64,000 bases of DNA from Patella vulgata (GCF_932274485.2 NC_065886.2:15327501-15391500); one strand, 5' to 3'. Positions 43,412 through 53,906 are shown, counted from the first letter of the stretch. Notes: generated by a model not told the origin, from the sequence alone. A program made the numbers and translations.

Positions 43412-44202
43412 GCACAGGTATTCAGCAGTCAAGAAAATAATATAAATATTCCATTTTATTGGCTTGTGTTATCGTTCGGGGGCAAACTTTTTATTCATTA
43501 GTTTCCACATAATAAATGAAGGGAATTATTTATTGACATCGGTATAATGTTTTCATAAAATATCAGTGTAAAACAAAAAGTGGATTGTTTGTAATAGCAA
43601 TAAATGTCAAAGTTCGGTATTTGATGTTATAGTCAATTATTTTTACGATAGCAATAACGATTTTGCTGCACAAAAGCAAAAAACCTTGCATAAATGAATG
43701 AAAGACAGAATATCAGATATCAGCGAGGATTGCTGTGTATCTGTATTTCAATATTGTCTGTTAAATAAACAGCCAATTATTAGAAACCGGAGCATTGATC
43801 ATTTAGATTTTAAAGGGAGAGTCCCATATTTTACACGGTACGTATCGAGCTGCTGTGTCTCAGCGGATAAGGCGGTGCCTCGATACGGGGGAGATCTCTT
43901 ATTTGCCCCAGTGGTAGGTTGTTAATGTTCCTAGTGATTTTCTTGATAGGTTTCCCCTTATCAGGAAGGCATTGCACGGAACCACAACTGGTCGTTCGGA
44001 CGCCATTATGTGATGAAGCAGCCAAATGTGTCAGCTGATATTATTGCGGTGTTCTCGAGTGATCGGTGGGTTTCTGTAATTTTAAGCTGAAAGCGTTTTT
44101 AGAAACGGGAAATGGTTCACCTTGGTTATTCTGACCGTCAGTGTTTAAGCATAAATTTAAATCCTGATTTCAAAAGTCCTATTATGTTTTTTATCTTTTC
44201 AG
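43412..44202. other. Upstream region of the Cys-loop gene, tRNA-like relic inside
   Basis: At 43,839-43,925 'gtgtctcagcggataaggcg' looks like a tRNA-type A-box, bracketed by cgtatcgag / ctcgatacg, but no B-box follows. It is probably a SINE head relic. At 43,807 'ttaaagggagagtccc' recalls a MITE-2 end. A 5' UTR exon for the gene at 44,203 must lie upstream. The stretch 43,920-44,070 is a candidate (possible donor 'gatcggtgggt' near 44,060), unproven. Confidence 0.4.
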
Positions 44203-44349
44203 GTTAAATATCGAAATAAGTAAAGAAATGATTTGTATAAAGCTGTCGTCTCTATATTTGGGTATTCTGGTTTTATTTGTTGGAATATATCCAGATGTGT
44301 CTGTGTCGGCAGCTACACATCATGTTCATATAAAACCAGAATTAACAAG
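44203..44349 (+). CDS. Cys-loop ligand-gated channel, exon with start codon and signal peptide
   Basis: A good acceptor 'ttttttatcttttcag' ends at 44,202. The ATG lies at 44,228-44,230, leaving 25 bases of 5' UTR in this exon, so at least one non-coding exon lies upstream. The frame encodes MICIKLSSLYLGILVLFVGI, then YPDVSVSA and ATHHVHIKPELT. This is a basic start, a 15-residue hydrophobic core and a plausible signal-peptidase site after VSA. The exon ends at donor 'aacaag|gtaaga' in phase 2. Joined to 48,694 it gives ...PELTRKALLNQMINTSATED. In Cys-loop receptors the signal peptide is followed by a short loop and the first helix (here KALLNQMI). It acts at the plasma membrane as a subunit of a pentameric channel. 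The subtype (GABA/glycine/glutamate/acetylcholine-gated) cannot be told from this piece. Confidence 0.6.
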
Positions 44350-44479
44350 GTAAGACTATAATATACCGTCATAAACATACGGGAGACATCGGCCTTTTCT
44401 AACATATTTTGATGTGTAAATTGTTTCTTTTTGGATTTTAGGGGGTGGCCGACTAGTCACCACTGAGGTCTGTCATTGA

Positions 44480-44527
44480 GAGATGAGGGTGTGAGGGTGT
44501 GAGGGTGTGGGGTGGGGGGTGGGGATT
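44480..44527 (+). repeat. G-rich tandem patch, possible quadruplex
   Basis: Repeated gagggtgt words followed by ggggtggggggtgggg. Four or more G3+ runs within 45 bp satisfy the usual G-quadruplex spacing. It lies 130 bp into the intron. Confidence 0.6.
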
Positions 44528-44771
44528 TTATTTATATTTAAATATGTATTCTCAACATAAGTAGTACTTTATTTATCCGGTATAATTCTAGCAAAGTGTA
44601 ATAAAGCCAATCCTCACAGGGATGTAATAAAGATATCATCATATATTATATTGGCAGTAAAATACAATTACTCTTTTATTTATTACCAAGTTGGGAAATT
44701 ATAAAGTGCGTTTAACACGTACACCACTGTCTTTTTACGTTGTAATCCAGACAGCGGTTATTCAACCTATA

Positions 44772-45060
44772 ACGAAATAAAATGAAATGGGGTTTAACGT
44801 CCTACTGTTCTGCTCCGACCGGGCTAATAAAGACGGGCATACGTCAGTAAGCTATGGGGGAAATTATGCCCAGGCACCGGTACTACGGCCTACTCTTATA
44901 TCGAATTCCAACTATCAATGGATCTTTTACGTACACGCCAATGTATACAAGGGGTCTAGGTTTTTCGTCCCATCCAAATGACTGGACAGCTCTCCTTGTC
45001 AGACCTCCGTCCTGCACCACTGACAGAGGGGGGGGGGGCACTTCGGAACTCAGATAACGG
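44772..45060 (-). mobile_element. SINE-B, 5'-truncated, minus strand
   Basis: Reversed tail 'aaatgaaatggggtttaacg', tcctactgttctgctccgac, 'ggcctactcttatatcgaat', tccaactatcaatggatctt, tttcgtcccatccaaatgac, and stops after 'cctgcaccactgaca' followed by a G run of 9-10. Well preserved. Confidence 0.93.
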
Positions 45061-45082
45061 ATTTTGGCCAACTGAATAAATG

Positions 45083-45381
45083 CATGGATGAAATAGGGTT
45101 TGACGGCATACTCTTCTGTCCCAACTTTGTTAATTGATGAGCATACGTCATGCTGTTAAAGACAGCAATATAATACTAACTGTCAAGGGTTCTTTTACGT
45201 GCACGCCATGGTGTACACGGGACCTCGGTTTTCCGTACCATCCAAACAACTAGACGGTGTTCTTTACTAGGCGCTCCCTTCTGCATCATCGACAAGGGAA
45301 ACCACGCTGGAAAACCCCAGCGAATTTTCTCGACCAACACCGGGATCGAGCCGATGACCCTCGGGATTAGTGAGCCAACAG
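45083..45381 (-). mobile_element. SINE-B, minus strand, more diverged
   Basis: Reversed tail 'gaaatagggtttgacggcat' lacks the usual cctact. Then 'ctgtcaagggttcttttacg', tgcacgccatggtgtacacg, ccaacaccgggatcgagccg (reversed B-box) and 'cgggattagtgagccaac'. Older than its neighbour at 44,772. Confidence 0.9.
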
Positions 45382-45591
45382 AACTCTTCTAAATAAAATA
45401 TATAAAGGCTATTTCCTTTTCTCTTTGATTAACTTAAAAACATGTCGGCATTAAAATCGTGATTTTATTCTCATGAGACCGTATTAAATATGTGAAAAAT
45501 AAATAGCTATTATTGAGTAATTCAGATTAGATCCGGTCTAACACTGACTCTGGCATGCAAACTCTTCAATAAGCCAATATGACACGTAATA

Positions 45592-45862
45592 TTCAAGAGG
45601 TTTTATTCTAAAACAGAACCAACAGTTACGGTGACCGGATAATTCACTAAACTCATCCAATGTCATACACACCTAGCAAACAAATGGATAGTGCATGGGT
45701 GTGTGTGCGTGTGGGTGTTTGTGTGTGTAAGATGGTGTGTGTGTGTGTGCCCTCAAATATCAGATAACATGATAAGAGCCAGTCGTGTTGTTAACTGACA
45801 TGCAACCCAATAATAAATAAGTATAGTAAATATTAAAAAAAGCCGCAGTAAAACCTCTTGAA
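45592..45862. mobile_element. MITE with TA flanks (about 271 bp)
   Basis: Left 'ttcaagaggttttattcta' and right 'cgcagtaaaacctcttgaa' are inverted (TTCAAGAGGTTTTA). TA dinucleotides lie at 45,590-45,591 and 45,863-45,864, as for Tc1/mariner-type insertions. The interior holds a (TG)n microsatellite at about 45,698-45,750. No transposase. Only one copy is seen. Confidence 0.72.
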
Positions 45863-45954
45863 TAGAAAGGCTTAATCTCGCTTTGAGTCCGCACTATTAC
45901 ATCTTATCAAGGCCTGCACGTAATGTCGATTGGTTAAGGATCCAGCTCTAGGTT

Positions 45955-46080
45955 AACCTGTTGATTTCGTCAAAGTCACGAGATGTAAACAGGGCTAGCA
46001 CTAACCCTAGCCCTAACCCCAATCCTCGATAACAATCCCAACCCTGTTTACATCGCATGAACTTGACGAAATTTGCAGGC
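45955..46080. repeat. Small inverted repeat around telomere-like words
   Basis: 'tttcgtcaaagtcacgagat' and gtaaacaggg on the left pair with 'ccctgtttacatcgcatgaa' and cttgacgaaa on the right, giving arms of about 35 bp. Between them lies 'actaaccctagccctaaccc', three imperfect CCCTAA units. It could be a tiny MITE or the footprint of a repair event. Confidence 0.7.
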
Positions 46081-47474
46081 GGCCTTAATATTTAGACCCC
46101 CCCCCCCCATAACCCGATAGAAAATATCGCGAATACTACGTCTCGCGCTTTCCAACTGAAATGTCTCCTAATAATCGAGTTGCAAGGTGGTTCGTTCAGT
46201 GTCAAGGATGCTGGAACTTGTTCTCTTCAACTTCAGCTTTTCCGCTATGATAATGCTACGAACCACATCACAGCGTAGTCATAACCTTTCTAATTTACTT
46301 TTTTGTTCTTCTATTATGCAAGTAAGTTTGCTTTTTCATTTTTCAACTTAAAACTTCCAATGGCTGTAAACGTGTCTATTCCTTTATGTGTGTGTATTAC
46401 GACCTCTAATTGGACAATATTATTATTCGCATGTCTGTGGTAAAAAGAGATAACGTGCCTAAACGTTTGGGAATTTCAGACCAAACGAGTAACAGCAAGA
46501 TGGTGTAAAACTCGTTGTCTTTCCTTGAGGAACATGAAGTAAATCAAGTTACGAAAAACGTTTACAAGACATGCGCATTAAGGAAATGTATCGATTGTTC
46601 ACAGGGAAAAGAAAGTATATAGAGAATCTCCTATTTTTTGATATCAAAAAAGACGAGTAGGAGATTTTATTTATCACACAATCCCTTCTTACATGCACAA
46701 ATAAATAAATATAATTCTTTGCTATAAATTTAACTTTTACTGAACCTGGTTACATTACGGCGTAGTGATACATCATTTTTTGACATTAATTCAACCATTG
46801 CAAAGTCCTTTATATTGACCCAGTGTTTCCATCAAGGTCAATTAAATAAAAATAGTTCCTTTTTAATAACAAATAAGTTACTTTTAATAAAAAATGAACT
46901 GTTCTTTGAAAATAAACAAGTAGTTCCTTTTTGATTGACCAATCAAATTCATGAAAAACGATATCTTCTAAGGAGATATCGCAGTAGATTAAGAAATTTA
47001 TCACACAAGCGATATTTACTGTAAAATGTATTATTGGGTGATAAACCCCATTAAACTGCGCGTATCTCCCAGCTACGAGGCCAAAATGAAACACAACAAT
47101 GGAAATTAATTTGTTTTTAACTACTGATATATCTATGCTGGCCAAAGCAGAGTTGACCGTGGAATGTTTGCGATCGCTTAAGCCATTTTCATATTTTCCA
47201 AAATAAACGTTACTGCAATACTAAATTGATTGGAAAGCAGAAAGGAATCATAAATTATGTAGCGTCAATTTAGGGGATCCGGTAGAATTATTTTTTGACT
47301 GTAAATGGTGCTTTCTAGATCACATCCGGGTGTTTCTACCGTATTGTGACAATCTTAACAATGCATCAACAATGACTTAAATTCAAGATTAAAAAAGGCC
47401 CCCAAACTACGTGAAAACATTAACGCCTTGAAGGGCTCGCGAGTCTACCATATCGATGGGCTCATCATCAGTCC

Positions 47475-47786
47475 GGAGCCACGGTGGCTCAGTGAGTAAG
47501 ATGCTAACCTAAAGGTCCCTTTGTTCGATCCCTGAGTTGGCCGAGTAAGTTCATCGGGATTTTCTGGCGTGGTTCCTTCTTATAAGTGGTGCAGGACCGA
47601 GGGCCTGACAAGAGACAACGTATAGTCGTTCGGATGGGACGAAAAACCGAGGCTCCGTGTACACATTGGCGTGTACGTAAAAGACCCCTTGGCAGTTGGA
47701 TTTCGATATAAGAGTAGGCCATAGCGTGGTGTATATCTGTCCCAATCGGAGCAGAACAGTAGGTCGTTAAACCCCATTTCATTTAC
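47475..47786 (+). mobile_element. SINE-B, full length
   Basis: Head 'gagccacggtggctcagtga' (A-box), 'ttgttcgatccctgag' (B-box), ttggccgagtaagttcatcg, ggtgcaggaccgagggcctg, cgttcggatgggacgaaaaa, gtgtacacattggcgtgtac, 'taggtcgttaaaccccattt' and catttac. A small deletion near 47,722 removes part of the 'ccgctgtccgggc' segment. Both promoter boxes are good. Confidence 0.95.
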
Positions 47787-47957
47787 AGTCCACCCATGTG
47801 TAACGTTTTGGTAAGATGTCACTTCAAATTCGTGGCAGCAGCGTACTTCAGCTTTCAGAAGGAAAAGGGTCCTAAGATAATCTCCGCGTAAACTGTCACC
47901 CCACAAATCAAATCCACGTAAAATAACCCACGGTTTTAGTGTTGCCCACAATCAAAG

Positions 47958-48052
47958 GTGTAATATAACCACAGGTTCGTTGATCACGGCACCATTTAAG
48001 AGTATGTAATATAACCACAGGTTCGTCGATCACGGCACCACTTAAGAGTATG
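47958..48052 (+). repeat. 46-bp tandem pair
   Basis: 'gtaatataaccacaggttcg' with atcacggcacca and ttaagagtat occurs twice, two or three base differences apart. Confidence 0.9.
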
Positions 48053-48693
48053 TGATACAATACATAACTCTTATTTATTAAAAAGATATATTAATACTGG
48101 ATAACAGGTACAATTCTACATATGAACGTCATTTGGTTGGGTATAGTAACGTCTATCTATAGCTGCTCCTACTAGGTCTCAGAAGACCTAACTTCTCCGG
48201 GGTCGAGGGCAGACCCTCTCCCGAGGTCCGGAAGACCTCTAAGTCTCTACGGGTCTCTCCCATCTCTCTCCAGGTCTGCCTAGGTCTGATTCTCAACTAG
48301 GCTTTTTATAAGGTGCAACAATATCTGTCGCGTCAGATAGGCACGCCATAGTTAATAGCATTAGTAATCAGAACAATGAAAACTATTTATTAAGATTCAC
48401 ACATCTTATCTTTAGACAAAAGGTGTCGATACGTGTTAAGCCTAAATCTTATGTCATATAGACACTCCGAAGATACATGTTTGACAAACCCATTCAATCT
48501 TACATAATATTATGTCAACACCCCACACCTGATGCAGATTAAATTTTACAATTAATCTGACACTTTTAAGTATATGTCCAAAATGAGATACAAATAAAAA
48601 GTATGAATTCAAAATACAATATTAAAATTTAGATCCCAAATGACATTGTATTACAAAGGTAGCCATTTTAATTTCGTTGTTTTGATATTACAG

Positions 48694-48776
48694 GAAAGCT
48701 CTACTAAATCAAATGATCAACACGTCAGCGACTGAAGATCCATATGATCCGAGGGCACCGCCGGATTATGAAAAAG
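48694..48776 (+). CDS. Cys-loop ligand-gated channel, second coding exon
   Basis: The acceptor 'gttttgatattacag' is followed by an 83-base exon that completes an Arg codon from the previous exon. It reads KALLNQMINTSATED, PYDPRAPPDYEK, then donor 'aaaaag|gtaaaa' in phase 1. The pattern of an amphipathic helix, a short loop and Y-D-x-R-x-x-P is the hallmark just after the signal peptide in Cys-loop receptors (YDxRxRP in GABA-A, glycine and glutamate-gated chloride channels). The exon length and the phase-1 end suit the usual gene layout. The next exon should encode a P-V-x-V strand. I could not find it to the end of the window, so introns must be long or the later exons lie beyond 64,000. A chance ORF is possible but unlikely given both splice sites and the joined frame. 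Confidence 0.6.
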
Positions 48777-48928
48777 GTAAAAACAATCACTTTTCAATCG
48801 TGTGGCTCTTAATCACGGATTTCACTATCGTATTGTTATGTCATATTACCGTTACGACACTTTATATTTTAAAAATAACATTATTAGTAACCGCAATGTT
48901 TACGGATAAAGAGTACTGTGTTAACTCG

Positions 48929-49262
48929 TAACCTGCGTGTTTGCGAATAAAGATTATCTCGTAACAACGGTGTTTACGAATAAAGATTATCTCGTAACAA
49001 CAGTGTTTACGAATCAAGATTATCTCGTAACTACCGTGTTACGAATCAAGATTATCTCGTAACTACCGTGTTTACAAGTAAAGTTTAACTCGTTTACATG
49101 GTGTTTATGAATAAAGATTATCTCATAACCAAGGTGTTTACGAGTAAAGATTATCTCGTAACCGCAGTGTTCACGAATAAAGTAACTGCTGTGTTTACGA
49201 GTAAAGTTTAACTCGTAACCACAGTGTTTACGAATAAAGTTTACTTCGTAAATACCGTATGT
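48929..49262 (+). repeat. About 38-bp degenerate tandem array, nine units
   Basis: Units read 'gtgtttacgaataaagatta' then tctcgtaacaac, with variants (aatcaag, gagtaaag, gtttaactc). It starts about 150 bp after the second coding exon, so inside the next intron if the gene model is right. Confidence 0.88.
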
Positions 49263-49494
49263 ATTTATGAACCCTAACCCATTACCTCGTATTATATATG
49301 ATTACCTTAACTCTAACCCTGTCCTAACTGTGGTTATGAATAACCCCTTTCATAATGCAATACAGTGCCTGGTACATAATTTGACTGAATACAAATTATT
49401 CAACTCTATCTAATCACAGGGGTTTAGGGGAGAAATTAAACTCCTGCAGAAACGTAACCACTCCTTCGTGCTGTAAACTGCTTCATTCGGTCTC
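49263..49494. other. Unassigned DNA
   Basis: Isolated 'gaaccctaaccc' and 'ctaaccctgtcc' words near 49,268 and 49,313. Otherwise nothing. Confidence 0.4.
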
Positions 49495-49726
49495 TTTCGG
49501 TTTTGTCACGTGTGCGTTTGGCTTGGGTTTCGTTCAATGTGTATAGTGGATCAGTAGGTCGCAAACGGATTTTGTCACGTTTGCGTTTGGCTTAGGTTTC
49601 GTTCAATAAGTATATCAAGAAATCGAATTGTTTGAAAACCGCACATTTTGTTTAAGTCCTGGATCAGTAGGTAGCAGATTAATTTTGATAGTATGTTGTT
49701 ACGTTTAGCTTATTAGATGATGCCGT
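49495..49726 (+). repeat. Diverged tandem repeat (about 75-110 bp units)
   Basis: 'ttttgtcacgtgtgcgtttg' plus gcttgggtttcgttcaat at 49,501 recurs at about 49,569 with few changes. 'ggatcagtaggt' occurs at about 49,549 and 49,663, and 'ggatcagtgagt' at about 50,119. The SINE-B at 49,739 lies inside the array. Confidence 0.6.
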
Positions 49727-49738
49727 TACGAATGTCAA

Positions 49739-50027
49739 AATGAAATGAAATGAAATGGAGTTTAACGTCCTACTGTTCTGCTCCTAAACTGGGCTAATGA
49801 AGACGGGCATACGCCATACAGTATGCTATGAGGGATATTTTGCCCGGGCAGCGGCACTATCGCCTACTCTTATATCGCATTCCAACTGCCAAGGGATCTT
49901 CGGTTTTTCGTCTCATCCGAAGGACTAGACAGCTCTCCTTGTCAGGCCCTCCGTCCTGCATCACTGACGAGGGGGAACCACGCCGGAAAATCTGGATGAA
50001 CTTTCTCGGCCAATGCAGGGATCGAAC
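49739..50027 (-). mobile_element. SINE-B, 5'-truncated, minus strand, 12-bp target duplication
   Basis: Reversed tail (repeated aaatg, then gagtttaacgtcctactgtt), gacgggcatacgccatacag, 'cctactcttatatcgcattc', a small deletion, tttcgtctcatccgaaggac, and ends at the reversed B-box 'gcagggatcgaac'. The perfect repeat tacgaatgtcaa lies at 49,727-49,738 and 50,028-50,039. Confidence 0.95.
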
Positions 50028-50039
50028 TACGAATGTCAA

Positions 50040-50845
50040 GAAATGGCTAAGGTTTCTAAGGCTTGTATTTTTGTCAATAATACATATATCATGATATCTG
50101 ACTGTTTAAAATACGCATGGATCAGTGAGTGCGGATATTAGTATAATCAGCAGTTAAATTACGATCAGGCCCAGTAAATTAGTGGAGCTGTGTACGTCAA
50201 GGTATTTGTCCAGGGAATACAGATGACTCCAGTATCGATCATATCCTGACTGTCGAGGATTCAGCTTTAATAAAATATTCTGATTTCCTCTCAGGGAGGA
50301 AAAATTTACGATATTCTCCCCTCCCCTGTGTATTCCACGGCTCGCTCTTTTATTAGATCTCAGTGACATAATAGTATTATCAACGTTCTGGGTCGTGCGA
50401 GACACTAGAACTTTAGACATATAATCAGGTTTCAGGGTTTTTTTCTGTAACGAAATTTCAAAAAAATGAATTTAATCAATATAGGCTGAAAATGAGATCC
50501 GCCAAACAACAATTCAGATAACAAAATTCAATCTCCCTGGATCTACAATTTTTAAAATGTCCGACGAATCTCTCGATTTCGAGAATGTCTTGCATACGGA
50601 ACCCAATCAAAAAAAAATAATTTAATAGATCAGAAAAGCAGATAATTTGCCAGTGGGACTTGTACATGGGTAGCTTTGAATGAAAAGTACATCTTTGAAA
50701 GTCTATCGGATCAATGGTGGTGAAATTTTAAGTGAAATATAAAGTAAATATGACTTAGAAAATGGCTTCGAACAACGCCTTCTGAGATTCTAATACCTCA
50801 TTTTCTCTGAGTGTTATTATTATTATGTTCATCATCACCATCATG
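50040..50845. other. Unassigned DNA
   Basis: No gene recognised. Minus ORFs 50,154-50,420 and 50,476-50,667 lack motifs. Near 50,815 'gttattattattatg' may be a worn LINE tail. Confidence 0.4.
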
Positions 50846-51186
50846 GGGAGCCACGGTGGCTAAGTGAGTGAGACGCTGACTCGCTAGTCTGGACGTCGCG
50901 GGTTCGCTCCCGGTGTTGACCGAGAAAGTTCTTCGGGATTTTCCGGCGTGGTTCCCCTCGTCAGTGCTGCAGGTCGGAAAGCCTGACAAGGACAGCTGTC
51001 TAGTCGTTCGAATGGGACAAAAACCGAGGTCCCGTGTACACATTGACGTGCACGTAAAATATCCCTTGGTAGTTGGAATTCGATATAAGAGTAGGCCGTA
51101 TCGCCGCTGTCCGTACAAAATTCCCCTCATGTGTATGGCGTATGCAAAACAGTAGGTCGTTAGGCCCATTTTATTTCAATTCATTC
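50846..51186 (+). mobile_element. SINE-B, full length, best reference copy
   Basis: All parts present: 'gagccacggtggctaagtga' (A-box), 'gcgggttcgctcccggtg' (B-box), ttgaccgagaaagttcttcg, ggattttccggcgtggttcc, cctgacaaggacagctgtct, cgttcgaatgggacaaaaac, gtgtacacattgacgtgcac, ttggaattcgatataagagt, tatcgccgctgtccgtacaa and 'taggtcgttaggcccatttt' with atttcaattcattcattt. Useful as the family model (about 340 bp). Confidence 0.95.
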
Positions 51187-51190
51187 ATTT

Positions 51191-51558
51191 CATCATCTAC
51201 AGGTTATTCTATTTCGTTTCGTTTTTATAGTTCAAAATTTCGTTTTACTTGTCTTTACTACACTTGGATCTGGAAGAGTTGTTATTTAACTCGTATTCTG
51301 AATGGTGTCAGGGATAAGCCAATGAAACGGTCTATTACGGCGAGCTTTAGGCGTGTTTTGCACGGAACTGTGGGTAATCTACTAGTAACATCAATTCTGA
51401 TTGGTTAATCAAATGTCTGACATCATAGGGTCATAAGTCTGTCTTTTTTTATCCCTGACGTGACCTATCGCTATAACTTGAAAGATCTTCATGTAGTGTA
51501 GGCCATCGAAAGTATAAAAAAACGAAACGAAATATAGATCGGTATTTTAATCAGATTG
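51191..51558 (+). mobile_element. MITE-5 copy (about 368 bp)
   Basis: Left 'ttctatttcgtttcgttttt' and right 'aacgaaacgaaatatagatc' followed by ggtattttaatcagattg are inverted. Interior: tcgttttacttgtctttact, ggatctggaagagttgtt, cttcatgtagtgtaggccat. It keeps a central stretch (tctgattggttaatcaaatg) missing from the 62,804 copy. Its left tip is worn and abuts the SINE-B tail. Confidence 0.88.
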
Positions 51559-52284
51559 CAGTCGGGTTCATTAACTTGAGATTTTGAGATTTTATTATCA
51601 CTGCTAACATAACCACTTAAAATTCTCCGAACTAACCAGTTTATTTACAAGTCCTTTCAATCAAGTTCTGTAATAATTTGCGATCTTGGCCTATTTTCGT
51701 GCGTTCATTGCTAAACTAAATGTGTTGCTTGACAAGTCTCTATCGACACAGCACACTAAATTAAATGGGTTTCTTTCTGACAAATATAAAATATCGCTTT
51801 CAATATTAATGTCATAATAAATTCTCCTGATCATTTTGACAAGCATGGTGAAGTAAGTGGCAGCTATAGACGGGGATATTGACAAGAGTGGCAATATATT
51901 TACACTTTTTTCTACTACTTGAGCTGGGATAGCTGAAAAAGGGTGTAAAACCAATCTAACCAAAGCAAATTAAACCAATAATTGTTAATTAGTCGTCATT
52001 TGAAAAGGTCAGGTATCCGTCCATTTTGTTTTGAAGTCTATAATTTCCACTTCAATGTTGCTGTCATCGGCGTATTGACGACAATTAGTCACTGACGGGT
52101 GTCAATTAAAACACAATTCGTATTATTGAGTTATAGTCATCTTGCTTATTTGTTTGTGTTCAGCCTTAGGAAAATTTATTTTGACGTTTGGATGTTTTCC
52201 CCTACAATGGTGTACTCTTTATTTGTGTTATTATTCTTTTCGTCATACTAGAGTTAGATCACACGGTTTGTCATATATCAAACA
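51559..52284. other. Unassigned DNA
   Basis: The minus-strand 90-codon ORF 51,691-51,963 has no motif that I recognise. Nothing else supported. Confidence 0.4.
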
Positions 52285-52477
52285 CTTGTACGTGACATGG
52301 ATATGGACTTGGAGATGGATGGCCTGTCTAACTTCGTGTGTTTTCGCTGGGTCCTACAGTTTCTTCCCAAGGCTAAAATAAATGCAAATTATTAAAATAA
52401 GATTTTATCTTATGTTAGTCCCGAAATGACCTAGTTTCTGTGGACTGGACGTTAAACCGCATTTCCCACTCTCTCTT
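52285..52477 (+). mobile_element. SINE-A, 5'-truncated, diverged
   Basis: 'acttgtacgtgacatggata', cttcgtgtgttttcgctggg, tcctacagtttcttcccaag, 'gttagtcccgaaatgaccta' and gactggacgttaaaccgcat with a short CT tail. Many substitutions; an old copy. Confidence 0.85.
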
Positions 52478-52850
52478 TTTTCATCGTACTAAAACATAGA
52501 CATTTGGGGTAGGTTGACACGGGTGGAGTTCTGCGTCAAACCGGTAGTTAGCAATATGGAATCAAGGTGAAGGGGTTAAAATCTCCGGAACCAACGAAAT
52601 GGTATTGTATACTAGTAATTTGACAGTAACTGATGATAAATCAATATTCATAGCCTTCGTATCGTACAACGTACAATAAAAATCAAAAGCAATGACTGGA
52701 GGTCTAGACTGGAATAAAAATGTAGCCCCCCTCGGTCATCCCTCCGGCCTTTATCGAACGAACGGATTTTTGTAAGCCAATTATTGTTATCGATTGTGTT
52801 CCTTATTCAAGACATAGTCTAGTATTTTGCCGGAAGTTCCTATAACAACC
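52478..52850. other. Unassigned DNA
   Basis: Nothing recognised. Confidence 0.4.
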
Positions 52851-53060
52851 GGGGGTTGGGTGACTGAATGGTTTCGATTATCCACTTGTACATGACAAGG
52901 CTTAGGGTCACTTATCCAACCTCGTGAGTTTTCCCCTGGTCCTCCGGTTTCCTCTCAATGCAACAGATCCCTACGTGCAAGAGAATTATTGAAATAAAAT
53001 TGAACCATATGTAAGTCCCGAAATGATTTAGTTTGTGTCGATAGGACGTTAAACTCCCAC
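52851..53060 (+). mobile_element. SINE-A, internal deletion
   Basis: A-box side 'ttgggtgactgaatggtttc', deletion across the B-box, then acttgtacatgacaaggctt, 'ggtcctccggtttcctctca', cctacgtgcaagagaattat and ataggacgttaaactccc. No CT tail left. Confidence 0.87.
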
Positions 53061-53906
53061 GTCCTGAGAAGGGTGTAGAATATCCAATAAAAGCTAAATT
53101 CTCACAACTTTAGAACAAGCCCTCTCTTTAACCTCTTTTAAAGGGAAAAAAGCATTTAATATAATTGCAGTGACAGCAGAATTCCAAACTAAAAGAAAAA
53201 AATGAGCTAAATTTGTGTATGAAAACCTGACACTGTGATGGACTAATTGGATTACAGCCATTCGATGATAAACCCGTGGTGCGTAAAACACATTACCGTA
53301 CACGTAGGACCCCAGTGGCACTAGCACAATCACATAATCTAAAATCAATCACATAATCTAAAATACACACACACACACACACACACGCACACACCTCACA
53401 ACAAAACCAACACTTATTATATTCTTCAACTGGCACAATAAAACCGACGATGTGTCCTTCCTTTGATAGAAAGTTTTTTCGAGACGGTTGAGGATGAGTT
53501 CAGGGCGGTCGGGGAGAAAACCAGACCAGTTGTGTTTGGGACGTCATTCCACACGGGAAATTCATGTCCTAAATCCTTACTGTGCAGTCTAACTAGTGCG
53601 GGAATCCCCCCGCCCCACAGCCCCCTGGTCTGAACATAGACTCTCCCAGTAAATGTCGCTTTGTGTGTCTAATCTAGACAGTTTTACTATTGATTGTGAT
53701 CCATTAAGTCAAGGTTGGCCATCACGAATTTAGACACAACATCAACGATGTGTAACCAACACAACACGTTTTATTAAACTTGTGACATAAATCAATTAAT
53801 CCCGTCTACAGCATTTAAAGATATACTTATTCTGAATATTGCTGTGTCTTTATGTTCTTGAAGACGACATTGTCTGTGGTTTATTGTGACAGATTCCTCT
53901 TCTGCG
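53061..53906. other. Unassigned DNA with AC microsatellite
   Basis: An (AC)n tract at about 53,364-53,393, and a repeated 'aatcacataatctaaaat' at about 53,327 and 53,347. No gene recognised. Confidence 0.45.

Larger units (their letters stand above)
44350..48693 (+). other. Intron of the Cys-loop candidate (4.34 kb)
   Basis: A GT-AG intron from gtaaga to 'gttttgatattacag'. It holds a G-rich patch (44,480-44,527), SINE-B copies at 44,772, 45,083 and 47,475, a MITE at 45,592, a small inverted repeat at 45,955 and a 46-bp tandem pair at 47,958. The rest, notably 46,081-47,474 and 48,053-48,690, has no recognised feature. The 111-codon minus ORF at 46,810-47,145 lacks motifs. Confidence 0.55.

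Noticed and set aside
46810-47145. 111-codon minus-strand ORF in the receptor intron
   Set aside because: No recognisable domain. Frames of this length are expected by chance in AT-rich introns.
51691-51963. 90-codon minus-strand ORF
   Set aside because: No motif, no splice context, and ordinary AT-rich composition.
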